The notes under the pieces were generated by a model. The model was given only the letters and a program-made list of their open reading frames with translations, searched no databases and was not told where the DNA came from. Made by a program: the position numbers and the translations under genes. Below are positions 1-8,646 of a stretch of 47,312 bases of DNA, piece after piece; position 1 is the stretch's first letter, and every line of letters starts with the position of its first letter. The DNA is from Peribacillus muralis (GTDB taxonomy: Bacteria; Bacillota; Bacilli; Bacillales; DSM-1321), in the NCBI RefSeq assembly GCF_001439925.1, contig NZ_LMBV01000025.1, forward strand, positions 1-47,312, read 5' to 3'.

Positions 1-159
1 ACACATCCTCTCAAAAATCATTGTAAGGACTTAACTAAAATGTGTCCATGAAACTATACTAACTCCATAATGATAAAAAAACATTTTATATAAAGAATAT
101 GTAATAGTTTCTTAATTAGTCTTTTAACTACTAACCTGCTTCGTTATCACAACAACAAA

Positions 160-179
160 AAGGTTGCCGGAGCAACCTT
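160..179. terminator. Bidirectional terminator hairpin downstream of the P450 gene
   Basis: An 8-bp perfect stem (AAGGTTGC, loop CGGA, GCAACCTT) has an A run on its left and a T run on its right, so it can end transcription in both directions. It lies about 140 bp past the stop of the leftward P450 gene. Bases 1-320 hold no gene I can support. A degenerate copy of the window's AACTAA/TTAGTT intergenic repeat sits just left of the hairpin (about 126-150). Confidence 0.7.
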
Positions 180-320
180 CATTTTTCAACTCAATCTCCG
201 TAAATAAGGAAGTTAATTTTTGTTGTCGTTATTCTTACCTACCATCCAACAATTTCTTTTCCAATTTACATATCCATTTATAGTATCCTAATAAGATAAG
301 TAAAAGGAACTTTTAAATTC

Positions 321-1553
321 CTACTTATAAACTTTCATTGGTAGATAAGTCAAGGACTGTCCCGTAGCAGAAGCAGTTAAGTTTTTTTCTAATTCAAACC
401 CTTCTACTGATTCGATACAAGAGAACTTTTGTAAGAATGCCTCTAATGCAATTTTCATTTCTAATCGTGCAAGAGGTGCACCTAAACAAAAATGTGGACC
501 ACTTCCGAAAGTCAGGTGCTTTTTATTGTTTGAACGATGAATGTCTATAGAGAAAGGATCGCTATACATGTTTTCATCCATATTGGATGCACTCATCCAA
601 GCAACGACTACGTCCCCTTTTTTTAACTCAACCCCTAATAGATTATTATCTTGTTTGACCGTACGATCTCTTCTTGAAATATGAAAACGATATCGAAGCA
701 TTTCTTCAACGGCTTTTGGGACTAATCCTATATCATTTCTTAGTGTTCCATATAAAGACTTGTCATCATAAAGCAATGAATAGAACGTATTGGCTATTGC
801 GTGACTAGTTGTTTCAAGACCTGCCCCTAAAAGTAACATAGTTGTCTGTACAATCTCTTCATCCGTGAATTTTTCCCCATCTACTTCAGCTTGAATCAAA
901 TCAGAGATAATATCATCACAAAGGTTCGAACGCTTTTGAACTACAATAGGATAAAGGTATTCAAAGTATTCTTTCGCTGCCTTTTGTTTTTGTTGTTCAA
1001 TGTCTTCTAACCTTTCTTTGTCGTATGGGTGGAACAAAATATCAACCCATTCTTTAAACTGACCTTGACCTTGTGCAGGTACGCCAAATAAATCGGCTAT
1101 TACTAGAGCAGGTAAAGGGGACGCCAAAGCTTCCACAAAATTAATCGTCGAATTTTCTTGTATTTTTTCTACAAGCTCCGTCGCAATTTGTTGAATACGA
1201 GGTTCCCACTCTTTTAAACTGCGGGGAGTGAAAGCTGCTGCCAATAAGGAACGCACTTTTCGATGATCAGGAGGATCAAGGAACGTAATCATTGTTATAG
1301 GTGAAGGTTTTTTTTGCTTTTTATTATCGCCCACAAAAAGACCGCTTCTAGGCCCTTGACTTGAAAAGACTTCATAATTGGTTAACACCTGTTTAACATC
1401 TTCATACTTAAACGCATTCCATGTATTCGTCTCTTCGTGAAAATAAACAGAATGATTGTGAAGCATTTCTTTATACCACTTTAAAGGGAAAAACTCTTCA
1501 GCACGTGTCTGGAAATTAGGGATTTCTGTAATTGCAATGACTTCTTTATTCAC
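321..1553 (-). CDS. Cytochrome P450 (bacterial class I type)
   Basis: A 410-residue soluble cytochrome P450, a haem-thiolate monooxygenase that needs external redox partners (ferredoxin or flavodoxin and a reductase); none is encoded nearby. The I-helix oxygen-activation motif GAGLETTS is at residues 243-250, an ExxR pair lies in the K-helix (EEMLR), and the haem-binding loop FGSGPHFCLG carries the axial cysteine at residue 356. Length and lack of an N-terminal membrane anchor match bacterial CYP107/CYP109-like enzymes of Bacillus. The start is GTG, set by a strong AAGGAGG about six bases upstream. It is monocistronic and leftward, ending at the hairpin at 160-179. The substrate cannot be predicted; fatty acids, terpenoids or xenobiotics are all possible. 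Confidence 0.93.
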   Translation of the reverse strand: MNKEVIAITEIPNFQTRAEEFFPLKWYKEMLHNHSVYFHEETNTWNAFKYEDVKQVLTNYEVFSSQGPRSGLFVGDNKKQKKPSPITMITFLDPPDHRKVRSLLAAAFTPRSLKEWEPRIQQIATELVEKIQENSTINFVEALASPLPALVIADLFGVPAQGQGQFKEWVDILFHPYDKERLEDIEQQKQKAAKEYFEYLYPIVVQKRSNLCDDIISDLIQAEVDGEKFTDEEIVQTTMLLLGAGLETTSHAIANTFYSLLYDDKSLYGTLRNDIGLVPKAVEEMLRYRFHISRRDRTVKQDNNLLGVELKKGDVVVAWMSASNMDENMYSDPFSIDIHRSNNKKHLTFGSGPHFCLGAPLARLEMKIALEAFLQKFSCIESVEGFELEKNLTASATGQSLTYLPMKVYK

Positions 1554-1645
1554 TGATATTCCTCCTTAAGATAATAAAAATTGTATAAATCACTCTATAT
1601 ATAATCATATTTGCAGTACATCACATTCCCAGCCAGCATAAGGAG

Positions 1646-1703
1646 AGAAGCGATTTACTGTAAACATGTTGACTCACACATGGTATAAATTGCTTCTTTT
1701 TTT
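1646..1703 (+). terminator. Terminator-like hairpin with T run
   Basis: A 12-bp stem with one G-T wobble (AGAAGCGATTTA pairing with TAAATTGCTTCT), a 28-base loop and seven T residues. It reads as a rightward terminator, but no intact rightward gene precedes it. It may be left over from a lost gene. Confidence 0.45.
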
Positions 1704-1767
1704 ATTCAGAACTTCAAATGGCTTTTAATTTGTTCTTAATTTCTCTGTTGTTACCGTCTCTGCAGGA

Positions 1768-1941
1768 TTAATTCAGATGGTTCACAGTTTGCCAAATTGT
1801 ATTCCCTCCCCCAGGGGGTTGCCAGCTTGCATCTGTGGAATTTAAACCCTCAAGAGCAGATTGTAAAGGTAAAAACCAGGTCTCTTTATCCCAACTAAAG
1901 TCATATTCCATGCAAAAAATATCCATCAGTTCTAGGTTCAT
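1768..1941 (-). pseudogene. DinB-family protein, N-terminal remnant
   Basis: Read leftward from the ATG at 1941, behind a good GGGGAGAAAG ribosome binding site, the 57 codons resemble the first helix and metal-site region of DinB/YfiT-like four-helix proteins: a W-x-L-P-L-x-x-A-L-x-G-L pattern, then PPGGGNTIWQTVNHL with the conserved histidine. The frame then meets TAA. The next bases in another frame encode LILQRR, which fits the usual continuation, so a frameshift or deletion followed by loss of the remaining roughly 100 residues is likely. DinB-superfamily members are often metal-dependent thiol transferases or hydrolases; this copy should be non-functional. Confidence 0.6.
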
Positions 1942-2183
1942 TTGCTTTCTCCCCTCACCCCAAGTTATTAATATTCAGAAGTTCCATAATAAAGCTTCCG
2001 GTCAGAAAAGACTTCAATGGTGAACAATTGATAATTTAACAGTAGTTTTGGATGTGAATTCCCCTATACTATTGAACTTATCATTAATTAAAACCTTTTT
2101 GTTACTGGTGCAAAAAGTTATATAGGTGATTCATTCAGATAGTCTTTGATTGATATTATTTTTGTGTCATTGTCAAAATGGTT

Positions 2184-2831
2184 TTAAAATGCCGTGGACA
2201 TTATGATTCTTTCTCGGTTGTTTAAGAATGTTTCTCTAAAAATCTGCTTAACGCTGGAGTAATTCTGCGAACAAAGTGCGTCATAAATTAAATTATCTAA
2301 TTGGTTTCCAGAATAATGCTTTTGGTTAGGGGTCAATTTCCAATTAACCATAGCCATTTGCACCAATCTATCTTTCAACGAATCCATGAATTCTAGCATT
2401 ACTTTATTGTTTGCAGAAAATATCATACAACGATTAAAAAGAATATAGTATTGAATATACTTATAATAGTCATCATTCATTTCTGCTTCAAGTTGCATGT
2501 CTAAATACATTTTCAATTTCTCAAGATCGAAGCAAAGTCCCCTTGCCTCTACTTCATCTACAGTAAATTCTTGCAAATAAAGGATTGCTTGCGATATGTC
2601 TAGTAATTCTTTCATAGAAAGCTCTTTCACGAAAATTCCACGATTCTTAATAGATGAGACAAATCCCTCTGACTCTAAACGCGAAATTGCGCCTCTAATA
2701 GGAGTACGGCTCATATTTAGTTCTTTTGCTAATACATTTTCTGATAAAAGCATTCCTGGCATAAAATTTGCAGTAATTAAATTTTCACGAATTTTCGTAT
2801 AAGCAATGTCAACAAGAGAGTCTTGGGTCAT
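2184..2831 (-). CDS. GntR-family transcriptional regulator, FadR/FCD subfamily
   Basis: A 215-residue regulator. The N-terminal winged helix includes the GntR signature LSENVLAKELNMSRTPIRGAI, then SRLESEGFV and a beta-hairpin wing ending NRGIFVKEL. The C-terminal half is all-helical and FCD-like, as expected for an organic-acid ligand-binding domain, although its metal-binding histidines are not obvious. A TTG lies six codons upstream in frame, but ATG at 2831 (MTQDSL) has GAAAGGAATTG as ribosome binding site and is preferred. It has the same orientation as the phosphonate-type transporter operon, beyond that operon's terminator, so it probably has its own promoter in 2850-3000. It may control the transporter; that is inferred only from adjacency. 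Confidence 0.88.
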   Translation of the reverse strand: MTQDSLVDIAYTKIRENLITANFMPGMLLSENVLAKELNMSRTPIRGAISRLESEGFVSSIKNRGIFVKELSMKELLDISQAILYLQEFTVDEVEARGLCFDLEKLKMYLDMQLEAEMNDDYYKYIQYYILFNRCMIFSANNKVMLEFMDSLKDRLVQMAMVNWKLTPNQKHYSGNQLDNLIYDALCSQNYSSVKQIFRETFLNNRERIIMSTAF

Positions 2832-3019
2832 TTTTACAATTCCTTTCAACAGACATAGACAATAATTCTATATTACCCCACATTTATCCGTAAGGTTAAT
2901 TTCCCTAATCGGAAATAAAACAAATCTACTATATAATATTATAATTGGTCTATAATAAGTTAGATTGTTAAAACCATCATTATTATTGTTTGTGATTCCA
3001 AACATTGAGAGAATGAAAA

Positions 3020-3044
3020 AAGAAGTGCTGCTCTAACACTTCTT
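3020..3044 (-). terminator. Rho-independent terminator of the phn-type operon
   Basis: Leftward, AAGAAGTG pairs perfectly with CACTTCTT across a 9-base loop and is followed by a T run. It sits 20 bp after the phosphatase stop codon, so the transporter operon ends with the phosphatase and excludes the GntR gene. Confidence 0.8.
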
Positions 3045-3064
3045 CTCCTAACTTATAAATGACT

Positions 3065-3811
3065 CTATAATGCCACAGTTTCACATAGACCTAAAAACCG
3101 TTGCTTCACTCGGTCAATTACATCCTGCTCCACACCTTTTGCCATTAAATATTGGTCGACACTATGATAGGTTTGAAGGATGTACTCATATGCTCTTAGG
3201 ATATAGTCTCTATTTGAATACAAGTACTCCTTTGGAATATTCCCAAATTTATTTTCGTTCTGTTGTAAGGACTCCAAATTAGTGTAGGTTACTTCATAAT
3301 TCGAAACAATATCCTTCTTTTCTACACCTGCTAATCCTAACAGCAACATAGCTAAGATCCCAGTTCGATCTTTTCCGGCCACGCAATGAAAGACGATGCA
3401 GCCTTCTTCAGCCTGATCAATCACATCAAAAATTCTCTTCACTTGATCGTTTTTTTGCTCTAATAAATCAACATAGAAATCTTCTATGAAAAATTCATGT
3501 GAAGATAGAGTAATATTTGAAACTCGCCCGGTAATAAAAGGAATGTTATGATATTGGCAAAAATCCTCATCTGCAAGTGGATTTTTATGAGTTTCAATTT
3601 CATCTTCCCCTCGCAGATCAATGACGGTTTTAACCCCGTATTCTTTTAAAAATTCTTTGTCCTCTTGAGTGAGCTTACTCATGTCACTTGATCTTAAATA
3701 AGAGTGCCACTTTGTTTGTTGTCCAATTTTTGTGCTGTACCCACCTAACTCCCGACAATTTTCTAGACTATCAATGGGCAGGCGAACCCAATTTAATTTA
3801 GCATTTTTCAT
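3065..3811 (-). CDS. Tyrosine-phosphatase-fold protein (Y_phosphatase3 family)
   Basis: A 248-residue protein of the atypical low-homology protein tyrosine/lipid phosphatase family. It has the family's N-terminal NCRELGGY (18-25), an LRSSDMSKLT segment (39-48), the DLRGEDE motif (65-71) and the P-loop HCVAGKDRTG at 142-151, with nucleophile Cys143 and the phosphate-binding Arg149 of the CX5R signature. There is no signal peptide, so it acts in the cytoplasm. It is the last gene of the phnD-phnC-phnE-phnE operon, 18 bp after phnE, behind an AGGAGG site. A phosphatase in a phosphonate-type importer operon suggests the imported ligand is, or becomes, a phosphate ester. That role is inferred. Family members hydrolyse phosphotyrosine, phosphoinositides or small phosphomonoesters. 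Confidence 0.85.
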   Translation of the reverse strand: MKNAKLNWVRLPIDSLENCRELGGYSTKIGQQTKWHSYLRSSDMSKLTQEDKEFLKEYGVKTVIDLRGEDEIETHKNPLADEDFCQYHNIPFITGRVSNITLSSHEFFIEDFYVDLLEQKNDQVKRIFDVIDQAEEGCIVFHCVAGKDRTGILAMLLLGLAGVEKKDIVSNYEVTYTNLESLQQNENKFGNIPKEYLYSNRDYILRAYEYILQTYHSVDQYLMAKGVEQDVIDRVKQRFLGLCETVAL

Positions 3812-3829
3812 ATTAATATCCTCCTATAA

Positions 3830-4624
3830 TCAACTGTTTCCAAATTTTATAATATTTTTCATCCTCGTCATCACGAATTCAAGCACAACCATGAGTAAAC
3901 AAATCATAATGACAATCGTCGTTGTTTGTCCATAATTATACGTATTAATCGCTTGTGTTAATAAAAGACCTATTCCTCCAACCCCAATAATTCCTAAACC
4001 GATTGATTCAGAAACATTCATTTCAAAGCAAACTGTAATCCAAGCAAAAAAAGCGGTAATACAGAGCGGAATCAATCCGTGATAAACAATTTTGAACCAG
4101 GAAGCCCCTGTTGACTTCATCGCTTCAATAATCTCGCCACCCGACTCTTCAATACTCCCTGTAAACGTTTTTACCAGGTAGCCGACAGCAGAAATCAAAA
4201 TTGTAATAAATCCTGACACATTGCCAAACCCCAGGCTTGCAATCACCATTAACCCCCAAACCAATGAAGGAACAGAACGAATGATGGCGAAGAAACCTTT
4301 TATAAAAATCGCTAAGTATCGATTCGGTGCAATAGTCGATGCTGCTAAAAAACTTAAAAACATGGCTAAAAAAACAGCCACAAACAATGTTAACAACGCC
4401 AATGCTAAACTGGTCACAATATTCAAAAGTGCATCAGGAACAATTGAAAAATCGACAGCCATCATTCGACTTAAGACGTCGGGAACATTTTCTAACCGTT
4501 CATAAAATTTCAGCATATCTAAATTGATAAGATTTACAGCTGCAATAAACACAGCTCCCAATATAAGAACAAGAAGAAGTGACTTGCCTAAACTTCCTTT
4601 TGAAGTGACTCGAATGTGCTCCAT
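3830..4624 (-). CDS. phnE: Phosphonate-type ABC transporter permease (second PhnE)
   Basis: A 264-residue inner-membrane permease of the PhnE/PtxC family with about six hydrophobic segments. It carries the binding-protein-dependent transport signature near residues 165-200 (EAMKSTGASWFKIVYHGLIP), which docks on the ATPase. It is the second of two adjacent permeases, so the importer probably has a heterodimeric channel (PhnC2-PhnE-PhnE). Its start, 24 bp after the upstream permease stop, is ATG. It is homologous to its neighbour but clearly diverged, so this is an old duplication, not a recent one. The ligand could be a phosphonate, phosphite, hypophosphite or another phosphorus compound. Confidence 0.9.
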   Translation of the reverse strand: MEHIRVTSKGSLGKSLLLVLILGAVFIAAVNLINLDMLKFYERLENVPDVLSRMMAVDFSIVPDALLNIVTSLALALLTLFVAVFLAMFLSFLAASTIAPNRYLAIFIKGFFAIIRSVPSLVWGLMVIASLGFGNVSGFITILISAVGYLVKTFTGSIEESGGEIIEAMKSTGASWFKIVYHGLIPLCITAFFAWITVCFEMNVSESIGLGIIGVGGIGLLLTQAINTYNYGQTTTIVIMICLLMVVLEFVMTRMKNIIKFGNS

Positions 4625-4648
4625 TGTGTTTACAATCTCCTTAGTTAA

Positions 4649-5446
4649 TTAGACGAAACGTTTACGAATCGAATTGGTTACTAACTCCGTTAATAAAATA
4701 ATCATGACAATAACGGCTATAATGGAAAATGCTTCTTCATATTTGAACAAATTAATATTTGTATCAATTAAGACGCCAATACCGCCGGCCCCGACGAGAC
4801 CTAAAACAGCGGAAGCACGGACATTAATTTCGAAGGCAAATAACGTCCAATTAATCCAAGCTGGAACAAACTGCGGGATGACACCATGAAACAAGATTTG
4901 AAAATAAGAGGAACCATTCGCTCGTAACGCCTCAAGCTTGTCTCCTGAAATTTCGTCTATCGATTCTGCATAACTTTTACTTAAAAATCCGATTGTTACA
5001 AGAATCAACGCCAAAACTCCAACAATCCCGCCTATACCGAAAATATAAACCAATAAGGCACCCCAAATTATAAAAGGAATATTTCGTAATATTGATACAA
5101 AACCGCGGGTGATCACCCTTAATGTTTTAAACTTATTAGTATTTTCAGAGATTAAAATCCCGAAAATAAACGCAATAATTGTAGAAATATAGGTTGAGAT
5201 AACCGCATAACCGAGCGTATCGACCACGGAAGGAATATACTGTTTTAAATTCTCCGCGTTAGGCGGAAAGAACTTTTCAAAGAAAAACATAACAAAGCTT
5301 GGTAAGCCCATGAACATATCTATAAAAGAAATCTTTAAATAAACAACTGAAAAAATCAACATTGCAAAGATAGCAGCCACAACCGTAAAGGTTCTTTTAG
5401 AATCTCTTTGATCGAGTGGGATCTTATGAATTGTTTTATTATTCAT
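4649..5446 (-). CDS. phnE: Phosphonate-type ABC transporter permease (first PhnE)
   Basis: A 265-residue permease with about six membrane segments and the EAA-like coupling loop (EALRANGSSYFQILFHGVIP). An upstream in-frame extension exists, but ATG at 5446 (MNNKTIHKIP) is preferred: it overlaps the phnC stop by a few bases, the usual translational coupling in such operons, and the 12 extra residues lie in phnC coding sequence. It works with the neighbouring permease, PhnC and PhnD. The cluster contains no phn lyase or phosphonatase genes, so the transporter alone does not define the compound. Confidence 0.9.
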   Translation of the reverse strand: MNNKTIHKIPLDQRDSKRTFTVVAAIFAMLIFSVVYLKISFIDMFMGLPSFVMFFFEKFFPPNAENLKQYIPSVVDTLGYAVISTYISTIIAFIFGILISENTNKFKTLRVITRGFVSILRNIPFIIWGALLVYIFGIGGIVGVLALILVTIGFLSKSYAESIDEISGDKLEALRANGSSYFQILFHGVIPQFVPAWINWTLFAFEINVRASAVLGLVGAGGIGVLIDTNINLFKYEEAFSIIAVIVMIILLTELVTNSIRKRFV

Positions 5447-6248
5447 CGTTTTGTCCCACCGCCAATTGCATTCCACTCTCACCCTTAAGCTTCAATTGCG
5501 ATTCTTTTCCTTCATAGATATCTCGAATCATTGCATCCGTTAATCGAGATGGGGCTCCATCAAAAACAACCGCCCCTTTTTTAATCCCAATAATTCGTGT
5601 AGCATACTTTTTGGCGTAGTCAACTTGGTGCAGATTCACAATACAAGTTAATTTCTTTTCTTGAGAAATTGTATGCAGCTGCTGCATGACAATATTGGCA
5701 GAGAGAGGATCTAGCGATGCGATCGGCTCGTCCGCAAGCAGTAGCTTTGGCCTCTGCAAGATTGCTCGACAAATTCCAACCCGCTGCATTTGCCCTCCAG
5801 AAAGCTCATCGGCCCGTTTATAAATTTGGTCTTGGAGACCCACTTTTTTAAGAAGTTCAACAGCTTCTTTTTTATCTTCATAACGATAGAGCCCGAGCAA
5901 ACTCTTGTATAAAGGAACGTTGCTCAATTGACCATGAAGGACATTTTTAATTACATTCGTTCTACCAACTAAGTTGTAATGCTGGAAAATCATCCCTATT
6001 TTTGATCTTTCCTTTCGCAACTTCCTCCAGCTCAGTTTCTCCATATGCTGCCCATCAAATATAATTGCCCCTTCGGACGGATCAACAAGGCGATTGATGC
6101 AGCGGATAAAAGTAGACTTTCCAGCACCAGAAGGACCAATTACAACAATAAATTCACCTGGATAAAAATCTAAAGAAATCCCATTCAAAGCACGTGTATC
6201 TTTACCATAGACCTTAACTAAATTTTTTATTGTTAATAATGGCTTCAT
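5439..6248 (-). CDS. phnC: Phosphonate-type ABC transporter ATP-binding protein
   Basis: A 269-residue cytoplasmic ATPase. Walker A GPSGAGKS is at residues 38-45, the Q-loop is in GMIFQHYNLV (about 85-94), the ABC signature LSGGQMQR starts at 149, Walker B LLLADEP is at 169-175, and a switch histidine lies in NLHQVDYA. Length and the IGMIFQHYNLV/GRTNV segment are typical of PhnC. The ATG overlaps the phnD stop (ATGA), indicating translational coupling. It powers uptake through the two PhnE permeases downstream. No regulatory extension is present. Confidence 0.93.
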   Translation of the reverse strand: MKPLLTIKNLVKVYGKDTRALNGISLDFYPGEFIVVIGPSGAGKSTFIRCINRLVDPSEGAIIFDGQHMEKLSWRKLRKERSKIGMIFQHYNLVGRTNVIKNVLHGQLSNVPLYKSLLGLYRYEDKKEAVELLKKVGLQDQIYKRADELSGGQMQRVGICRAILQRPKLLLADEPIASLDPLSANIVMQQLHTISQEKKLTCIVNLHQVDYAKKYATRIIGIKKGAVVFDGAPSRLTDAMIRDIYEGKESQLKLKGESGMQLAVGQNDE

Positions 6249-7180
6249 TTTGCTTCTTCCTCTAACGCATTAATAGCACCAAGCATTTCTATTGTAGGAG
6301 CATAATAGTCTTGTTCAGTCGCTACAAAGCGTGCCTTTGGATCATTATGAACTGCTTCAAAATATTTCTCATCTTCAAATGATACAAACGCATCTCTTAA
6401 GGCCTTTTTAAAATCTTCTGGTAAATTCCCACGAACAATATATGAAGCATCAGGAATATCATCTGTACGTCCGATAATTTTGAATTCATCTTCCTTAATG
6501 GTTCCTGCCTCAATCATACTATCCAACTGACCTTTAGCTACTGCTGCTGCATCAAAGTCACCCATCATTACCCCCATGACACTATTTGGATGAGATTCTG
6601 AAAAGGTAACATTTTCAAAAAAGTAGCCTGACTGCTCGACTGAATCTGGATCTAGATCAAACTCTTTAACCAGGGTCCCCTTTGGATAAAGATAGCCTGA
6701 AGAAGAAGCCGCATTTACAAACGCAAAGTTCTTTCCTTTTAAATCCTCCATTTTGTTGATTTCGTCATTATCTTTTTTTGTAATAAAAGCAGTATAATAT
6801 TCAAGGCCCTCTACTTGAGGAGTAACTAATAATTCCGCATCTGCTTTTTTGTGTGCTTGGTAATAGCTCATTGGACTAGCGAGCATAACATCTAAATTCC
6901 CACTTGCTAGAGCTTCAATACCAACAGCGTAGCTGCCGCCTTCAAACTCTTTCACTTCAATACCTAATTCTTCAGAAAGGTGATTTCTTAAGCTTGTATG
7001 CATAGAAGCTGCATTTGGATTGTTTTCATTTGGCATTTGTACTAAAGTCAGTTCTTTCGGCCACCCTTTGTTTTCAGTGTCAGCTGAAGTGGAAGATGAT
7101 GAACCCTCTCCATTTCCACACGCTGCCAAAGTGGATACAAGTCCTACTGTTAGAATGAATTTTGATAATTTTTTCATCAT
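6245..7180 (-). CDS. phnD: Phosphonate-type ABC transporter substrate-binding lipoprotein
   Basis: A 311-residue periplasmic-binding-protein-like lipoprotein. The sequence opens with a basic N terminus, a hydrophobic core and the lipobox LAAC, with Cys21 as the lipid-anchored residue. A serine-rich linker and a PhnD/PtxB-type domain follow (ASPMSYYQAH, the KGKNFAFVNAASSSGYLYP phosphorus-binding loop, SHPNSVMGVM). The frame stays open 95 codons further upstream, but the start at 7180 is clear: AAGGGG lies just before two adjacent ATG codons and the signal peptide begins there. It is the first gene of the operon. Ligand specificity within the family (alkylphosphonate, aminoethylphosphonate, phosphite) cannot be read from these motifs. 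Confidence 0.92.
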   Translation of the reverse strand: MMKKLSKFILTVGLVSTLAACGNGEGSSSSTSADTENKGWPKELTLVQMPNENNPNAASMHTSLRNHLSEELGIEVKEFEGGSYAVGIEALASGNLDVMLASPMSYYQAHKKADAELLVTPQVEGLEYYTAFITKKDNDEINKMEDLKGKNFAFVNAASSSGYLYPKGTLVKEFDLDPDSVEQSGYFFENVTFSESHPNSVMGVMMGDFDAAAVAKGQLDSMIEAGTIKEDEFKIIGRTDDIPDASYIVRGNLPEDFKKALRDAFVSFEDEKYFEAVHNDPKARFVATEQDYYAPTIEMLGAINALEEEAK

Positions 7181-7361
7181 TTTGTTTTTCCCCTTCTTTG
7201 CTTTAACTTCGATTTTGCTAGACACTAAATACATTAGAACTTTACTCTTTATATCATTGTTTATCCTACTAATTTCTTCTAACTTATTAAAAACCGAGAT
7301 TGGATTGGCTCTCCCCCTAACAGTATCCTTCTTGTATACAACTAATAATATACAGTTAGTT

Positions 7362-7389
7362 TGTAAATGTAATATTTTACATGCGTAAA
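7362..7389 (-). promoter_or_regulatory. Weak Pho-box-like repeats upstream of phnD
   Basis: Leftward, TTTACG (7389-7384) and TTTACA (7367-7362) are spaced exactly 22 bp apart, two 11-bp turns. PhoP sites in Bacillus use TTnACA repeats at 11-bp pitch, but the middle repeat here does not match. This is suggestive only. Phosphate control would make sense for this importer. Confidence 0.28.
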
Positions 7390-7500
7390 TTTTGAGTGAA
7401 TAAATTGTAGAAATGTAGAATTCTTCTAATGAAAGAAAAAGCTCTACACGGAGTCCTACCGACAAAACGCAGATATTATACGCTAAGCAAATTCCAACCT

Positions 7501-7538
7501 AAAAAAAGTCGAATTCCTGTACTATAAGGAACCGACTT
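7501..7538 (-). terminator. Leftward terminator hairpin
   Basis: AAGTCG-TTCCT arms fold around a short loop (7506-7538) and, read leftward, are followed by seven T residues. It lies after the truncated methyltransferase gene and upstream of the phn-type operon, insulating the two. Confidence 0.6.
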
Positions 7539-7588
7539 ATTAATGGCTTGTTAAGCTAATGCATTCGTTCGCTGGCCCAGTATCCCCA

Positions 7589-7774
7589 TCATGAGAGTTG
7601 ATATCCCGAATGTTTAGCAAAAAAAAGGGCGTTTCTTCCTTCTCCAATACCTATGTCTAAGACCTCGCCGCTTTCAGGAAGCATATCAACATATTGAGAT
7701 AAGATATTATTAGGATTGAACCCCCATAAACTATCTTCATTTCTATATTCTTGCTCCCATACATTCTGTTTCAT
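7589..7774 (-). pseudogene. Class I SAM-dependent methyltransferase, truncated
   Basis: Only 61 codons remain of a protein expected to be about 190-200 residues. ATG at 7774 follows GGGGTGACAG. The sequence has the N-terminal WEQEYR...LWGFNPNN segment and motif I (VLDIGIGEGRNALFFAKHSG), the SAM-binding glycine loop of TehB-like methyltransferases. The frame then ends within 20 residues, and the acidic motif II and the rest of the fold are absent downstream, so a deletion removed the 3' end. Product would not bind SAM productively. Confidence 0.75.
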
Positions 7775-8061
7775 TCTGTCACCCCGCTGGTTATGTATTG
7801 TTATCCACAAAATTTTTAAATATCCTTTCAAATATTAATATTCAGGGCTTTGAAAATACTCTAAGGGGGGGCAGCCATAACAAATAGCCCTTGCTCACCC
7901 TTTTTTAAGGCTGGTACATACTGCAGCGTATAATGTTGGGAATAGGCGAATAGTTATAGGTTATACATATACTACTACTTACCCATCACCTCGGAGGTGG
8001 AATCGTAGCAAGCCTTACACCTGTAATGAAAAAGAATTTTTATGGAAAGAGCGTGAGTGAT

Positions 8062-8646
8062 ATGACGTACATTAGAGCAGATCGGACATGTTTTGATCCG
8101 CGTTTGGATATGAGCCGGATTTTTGTGGAGGGCTGGTATCAGTGGTTGAAGCAACTGACTAAAGATAAGGAAAAGCTGGCTCGGGCGTTTGCCCATTGTT
8201 TTGTCTTGGAAAATTATTATGTGGCGGTAGCCGATGGCGAGGTTGCATCTTTTGTGGCTGTCACGGATCGGAAGTCGCCGTTTATGACCTTGGATAAGAA
8301 AGTCTTGCGGCGGGAGTTGGGTCTATTGCGAGGCACCATTGCTTATGGGGTTGTCAATAAGTATTTAGCGAATCCTGTCTATCCGTTTTCCTTGGAGGCT
8401 GGCACAGGTTCCTTTGATATTGTGGGGACGGCGCCCAAGTTTCGGGGCCAGGGAATTGGCCGGGGCCTGATGCTGGAGGCAATTAAGGACCAGGGTTATG
8501 ACAAGTATGTCATCGAGACTTATGACACGAATCACAGCGCGATACGCCTGTATGAGAAGGTTGGTTTCCGGGAATTCAAGCGGGTGCCGGAGAAAAATAA
8601 ACGAGCCGGGTTTGATTATGCTGTTTACTTAGATTTAGATGTTTGA
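8062..8646 (+). CDS. GNAT-family N-acetyltransferase
   Basis: A 194-residue acetyltransferase (206 if the in-frame ATG at 8026 is used; neither start has a strong ribosome binding site, though GGAAAG lies 12 bases before 8062). The acetyl-CoA pyrophosphate loop RGQGIGRGLM lies at about residues 130-140, followed by the C-terminal GNAT pattern ETYDTNHSAIRLYEKVGF. The N-terminal half has no recognised second domain. Base composition is clearly GC-richer than its AT-rich neighbours and codons often end in G or C, so the gene may have arrived by transfer. It stands alone between a truncated methyltransferase and a truncated AraC regulator. The acceptor substrate is unknown. Confidence 0.85.
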   Translation: MTYIRADRTCFDPRLDMSRIFVEGWYQWLKQLTKDKEKLARAFAHCFVLENYYVAVADGEVASFVAVTDRKSPFMTLDKKVLRRELGLLRGTIAYGVVNKYLANPVYPFSLEAGTGSFDIVGTAPKFRGQGIGRGLMLEAIKDQGYDKYVIETYDTNHSAIRLYEKVGFREFKRVPEKNKRAGFDYAVYLDLDV

